Positions 61,809-64,000 of a stretch of DNA of 64,000 nt are shown here, in pieces. This DNA is from Maricaulis sp. Lineage in GTDB: Bacteria; Pseudomonadota; Alphaproteobacteria; Caulobacterales; Maricaulaceae. The position numbers were made by a program, and so were the translations under genes. The stretch is from assembly GCF_030149425.1 (NCBI RefSeq), contig NZ_JASBRQ010000051.1, positions 89,939 to 153,938 of the forward strand, given 5' to 3'. The notes below the pieces were generated by a model. The model had not been told where the DNA came from. It was given only the letters and a program-made list of their open reading frames with translations, and did no database searches. The first letter of the stretch is position 1, and each line of letters opens with the position of its first letter.

Positions 61809-61845
61809 ATCCACAAAATACACGCATAGAGTGCATTTTGTGGAT
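61809..61845. promoter_or_regulatory. 15-base inverted repeat upstream of the DnaA-domain gene
   Basis: ATCCACAAAATACAC (61809-61823) faces GTGCATTTTGTGGAT (61831-61845) with one mismatch and a seven-base spacer. It lies 95 bases before the 61714 start and 24 bases beyond the antiporter stop. It could be a regulator site or a terminator, but no T-run follows. Confidence 0.55.
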
Positions 61846-61868
61846 TCGAGAGCTAAGTGCCCGAAACT

Positions 61869-63611
61869 TTAGGGCGCGAGATAGGCGATCAGCAGGACGA
61901 CTGCGAGCAGTGCACTGGTCCAGATGGCAAGGAGACCACTGGGGATATCCCGGCTCAGAGCACCAATAGGACTGAAGGCCTCGAACATGCGTCCGCCCAG
62001 CTTGCGGCCGACCGCATTGATCACATTGCCGATGGCCGCGGTGAGCCGGTCCATCATGGCCCAGATCCAGCGCAGGGCGCCGTCGCCGAAGCGGCGATAG
62101 GTCCAGTCGAAATCGACATTCTCCGACCGCTTCTCCTCCGGATAGAGCCCGAAACGGACCAGGAGGGTGAAGGCGAACATGGCCCCGAGGAGGAGCTGCA
62201 TCTGCCCGACGATATGGTCGAACGTATAGGGCTCGTAATACAGCGCCGCCTCCGGGAAGGGCAGCATCTCGTAGAGATTGCCATAGAAAATGCCGAACCA
62301 CAGGCAGAGCGCTGCCGCCAGGAACATGGCAATCAGCATATTGGCCGGGGCTTCGCGCACACGCAGGCCGCGGTCATGGGCGAAGAAAGCGAAGTACGGG
62401 ATCTTGATGCCCGAGTGTTCAAGAACACCCGCCGAGGCAAAGATCAGCACGAACCAGATGATGACATGGCCCTCCTGGGCCACGGCCGCCAGGGTCAGCG
62501 CCTTGGCGACAAAACCGGAGAAGAGCGGGAAGGCCGAGATCGAGGCCGCACCGATCAGGCAGAAGACCGCTGTTGCCGGCATCGACTTGAACAGCCCGCC
62601 CAGCTCGGAGGCTTTCACCGTGCCGACGCGCAGCAGGACCGCACCCATGCTCATGAACAGGAGCGCCTTGTAGATGATGTGCACGAAGGCGTGCGCGGCC
62701 GCACCATTGAGCGCCAGCTCGGTACCGACGCCGACACCGACGACCATGAAGCCGAGCTGGTTGTTGAGCGAATAGGCCAGAACCTTGCGCAGATCATTCT
62801 CGACCACAGCGAAGAAGACCGGGAAGGCGGTCATCACGGCGCCGATATAGATCAGGATATCGGTCCCCGCATAACCGCGCGCCAGGGCGTAGACGGCCAG
62901 CTTGGTGGTGAAGGCCGAGAGCACGACGGCGCCGGTAATCGTCGCCTTGGGATAAGCGTCCTGCAGCCAGTTGTGCAGCAGCGGGAAGGCGCATTTGATA
63001 CCGAAGGCGAGGAAGATCAGGAAACCGCCCGTGGTCTCGATCGTCAGCGTCTCGTCGAAGGCCCAGCTGCCGGTCTCGCTGGCGCGGATCACCGCACCGG
63101 CCAGGAGCAGAACGCCGGACAGGATGTGGATCGCCAGATAGCGCAGGCCCGCCTTGTAGGCGGCGTTATTGCGGGCGCCCCAGATCAGGAAGACGGAGGA
63201 AATCGCCGTCAGTTCCCAGAAGAAGAACAGGGTCAGCAAATCACCGGCAAAGACGGCACCGAGCCCGGCACCGGCATAGATCATGCCCATCGTGTCGGCG
63301 AGCCGGTCCTTCTCGTGCAGGCCGTAAATCGCATTGATAAAGGCCGCGATGATGAAGACCAGGCCCCAGATCCGGCTTAAGGGATCATAGCGGAAGGTCT
63401 CCAGGGTAAAGCCGCCGAACTCGATAATGCCGTAAGTGCCCGGAGCGGCCGGGTTGAACCACAGGACCAGGGCGAGCACCGGCACGACCAGGGCCAAGGC
63501 CTTGCGGAGGGTGAAATTGGGGATGATGGCGGCGATCAGACCGCCAATGATCACAGGCCAGGCCGGCGACACTTGGGCCAGGGCCTCAATGTGGAAAGCC
63601 TCAATCATCAT
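61869..63611 (-). CDS. Cation/proton antiporter subunit D (Mrp/complex-I-like)
   Basis: 580 residues of the proton-conducting antiporter family. About 14 membrane helices are visible, with conserved charged residues in FFFWELTAISS (Glu of helix 5), GIKCAFPLLHNWLQDAYP (Lys and His), and FVHIIYKALLFM (His and Lys). It is the largest channel subunit of a multi-subunit monovalent cation/H+ antiporter. It is the last gene of a minus-strand operon that enters from the right edge, overlapping the 102-residue gene by 11 bases. Confidence 0.93.
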   Translation of the reverse strand: MMIEAFHIEALAQVSPAWPVIIGGLIAAIIPNFTLRKALALVVPVLALVLWFNPAAPGTYGIIEFGGFTLETFRYDPLSRIWGLVFIIAAFINAIYGLHEKDRLADTMGMIYAGAGLGAVFAGDLLTLFFFWELTAISSVFLIWGARNNAAYKAGLRYLAIHILSGVLLLAGAVIRASETGSWAFDETLTIETTGGFLIFLAFGIKCAFPLLHNWLQDAYPKATITGAVVLSAFTTKLAVYALARGYAGTDILIYIGAVMTAFPVFFAVVENDLRKVLAYSLNNQLGFMVVGVGVGTELALNGAAAHAFVHIIYKALLFMSMGAVLLRVGTVKASELGGLFKSMPATAVFCLIGAASISAFPLFSGFVAKALTLAAVAQEGHVIIWFVLIFASAGVLEHSGIKIPYFAFFAHDRGLRVREAPANMLIAMFLAAALCLWFGIFYGNLYEMLPFPEAALYYEPYTFDHIVGQMQLLLGAMFAFTLLVRFGLYPEEKRSENVDFDWTYRRFGDGALRWIWAMMDRLTAAIGNVINAVGRKLGGRMFEAFSPIGALSRDIPSGLLAIWTSALLAVVLLIAYLAP

Positions 63612-63909
63612 GGCTCTCCTTGTCCCAGAAGTTTTCTTCGCGGCCGAGGAATTTGCGGATGCCGAACCAGCCGATCATCACCGCAGCGACAAAGGAGGCG
63701 AACCCCCACCAGGCGTAGAAGCCATAGGTCTCGGCGAAGGGCACGTATTCGTGGCGGTGGTGGAACAGGTCCACGGCGGCAAAGGCCAGGGCCAGAACAC
63801 CGAAGACCCAGATCATCGCCGATTTCAGCCACGGCGCGTCGAGCCACAGGAAGGGCCGCGCCACCGGGTGGATCAGCTCGTCGGACTTGTCCTTGCTTGG
63901 ATCGCTCAT
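63601..63909 (-). CDS. Small membrane protein of the antiporter operon
   Basis: 102 residues with two membrane helices (MIWVFGVLALAFAAVDLF and FYAWWGFASFVAAVMIGWFG) separated by a His-rich loop (HHRHEYVPFAETYG). The tail is charged (RKFLGREENFWDKESHDD). It overlaps both neighbours (four bases upstream, 11 downstream), so it belongs to the same antiporter operon. I do not know an established name. Confidence 0.85.
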   Translation of the reverse strand: MSDPSKDKSDELIHPVARPFLWLDAPWLKSAMIWVFGVLALAFAAVDLFHHRHEYVPFAETYGFYAWWGFASFVAAVMIGWFGIRKFLGREENFWDKESHDD

Positions 63910-64000
63910 TGGGCGCTCCCGGAAATCTCGACCGGCATGAAGACCGGCTGCAGATAGTCACGCAGCGGGCCGATCAGGAAGAAGAGGATGATGACGCCGG
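63906..64000 (-). CDS. C-terminal end of a membrane protein, antiporter subunit likely
   Basis: Partial: only the last 30 codons are in the window. They read GVIILFFLIGPLRDYLQPVF and then MPVEISGSAQ before the TGA at 63906-63908. A hydrophobic helix and amphipathic tail fit another subunit of the cation/proton antiporter. The stop overlaps the next start in ATGA. Confidence 0.6.
   Translation of the reverse strand, partial: GVIILFFLIGPLRDYLQPVFMPVEISGSAQ

Noticed and set aside
61857..63380. A 507-codon plus-strand open frame opposite the antiporter gene
   Set aside because: The His/Glu/Gln/Asp-rich composition is that of an antisense read of a membrane protein; the minus strand encodes a clear antiporter subunit.

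Overview
The window is high-GC chromosomal DNA from an alphaproteobacterium. It most likely comes from the stalked/prosthecate marine group around Maricaulis, Oceanicaulis and Hyphomonas. This placement is inferred from gene content: a Rhodobacter-type gene transfer agent (GTA) cluster, a DivJ/PleC-type histidine kinase, DUF2336, DUF1491, DUF5330, DUF2946 and DUF6456 family proteins, and a gyrA-coaD-ppi-ppi-queA...tgt block. No 16S gene is present to confirm it. The window starts and ends inside genes.

Layout. 1-3.3 kb: the end of an aspartoacylase-like gene, a lipoprotein carboxylesterase, tRNA-Lys(TTT) and a lipoprotein. 3.3-11.8 kb: a minus-strand housekeeping block (gyrA, coaD, two cyclophilin-type isomerases, queA, tgt), split between queA and tgt by two plus-strand paralogous genes. 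One of these has two different six-residue tandem repeats. 11.9-15 kb: an EF-hand protein with a ribbon-helix-helix-like N-terminus, an exported protein, ssb and an AlkA-like glycosylase. 14.8-17.4 kb: a DUF2946 protein and a TonB-dependent (probably copper) receptor. 17.4-21.1 kb: an envelope-stress type operon of an HtrA/DegP protease, an OmpR-family regulator and a histidine kinase, with a candidate regulator site upstream. 21-28.4 kb: hydrolase-OsmC fusion, ccmE, DUF938 methyltransferase, an unrecognised 452-residue protein, a PhoPQ-like pair with PepSY, and a DnaJ-family chaperone.

28.5-41.3 kb is a GTA structural cluster on the minus strand: g1 (small terminase), g2 (large terminase), g3 portal, g4 protease, g5 capsid, g6 adaptor, g8, g9 major tail, g10, a 59-residue g10.1 chaperone, g11 short tape measure, g12, g13, g14 peptidase and g15 baseplate/host-specificity protein. 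Most genes overlap by 1-4 bases. No g7 is seen between g6 and g8. Two small membrane-protein genes on the opposite strand exactly fill the space between g5 and g6, sharing the start-codon bases at one end and the stop-codon bases at the other.

41.3-43.6 kb is an AT-richer accessory patch. It holds a REP-associated tyrosine transposase (RAYT) surrounded by about a dozen copies of a GGTACGTGTCCC-type repeat in both orientations, a separate 119-bp inverted-repeat element, and two tiny membrane-protein genes. 43.6-64 kb is a mosaic of cell-envelope and regulatory genes: YcgN family, PBP1A, a voltage-gated-type cation channel, a PAN-domain protein, DUF2336, MscS-type channel, prfC, DUF1491, several exported proteins of unknown role, a DivJ/PleC-like kinase, sufE, an arsR-type repressor with an operator-like palindrome divergent from an alginate-export-family porin, a DUF6456/DnaA-domain-IV pair, and part of a Mrp-like cation/proton antiporter cluster.

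The most unusual points are the tandem-repeat exported protein that splits a normally contiguous operon, the Tgt enzyme that lacks two of the usual zinc cysteines, the antisense membrane cassette inside the GTA cluster, the 0.2-kb out-of-frame g1/g2 overlap, and the dense RAYT/repeat island directly upstream of the GTA.
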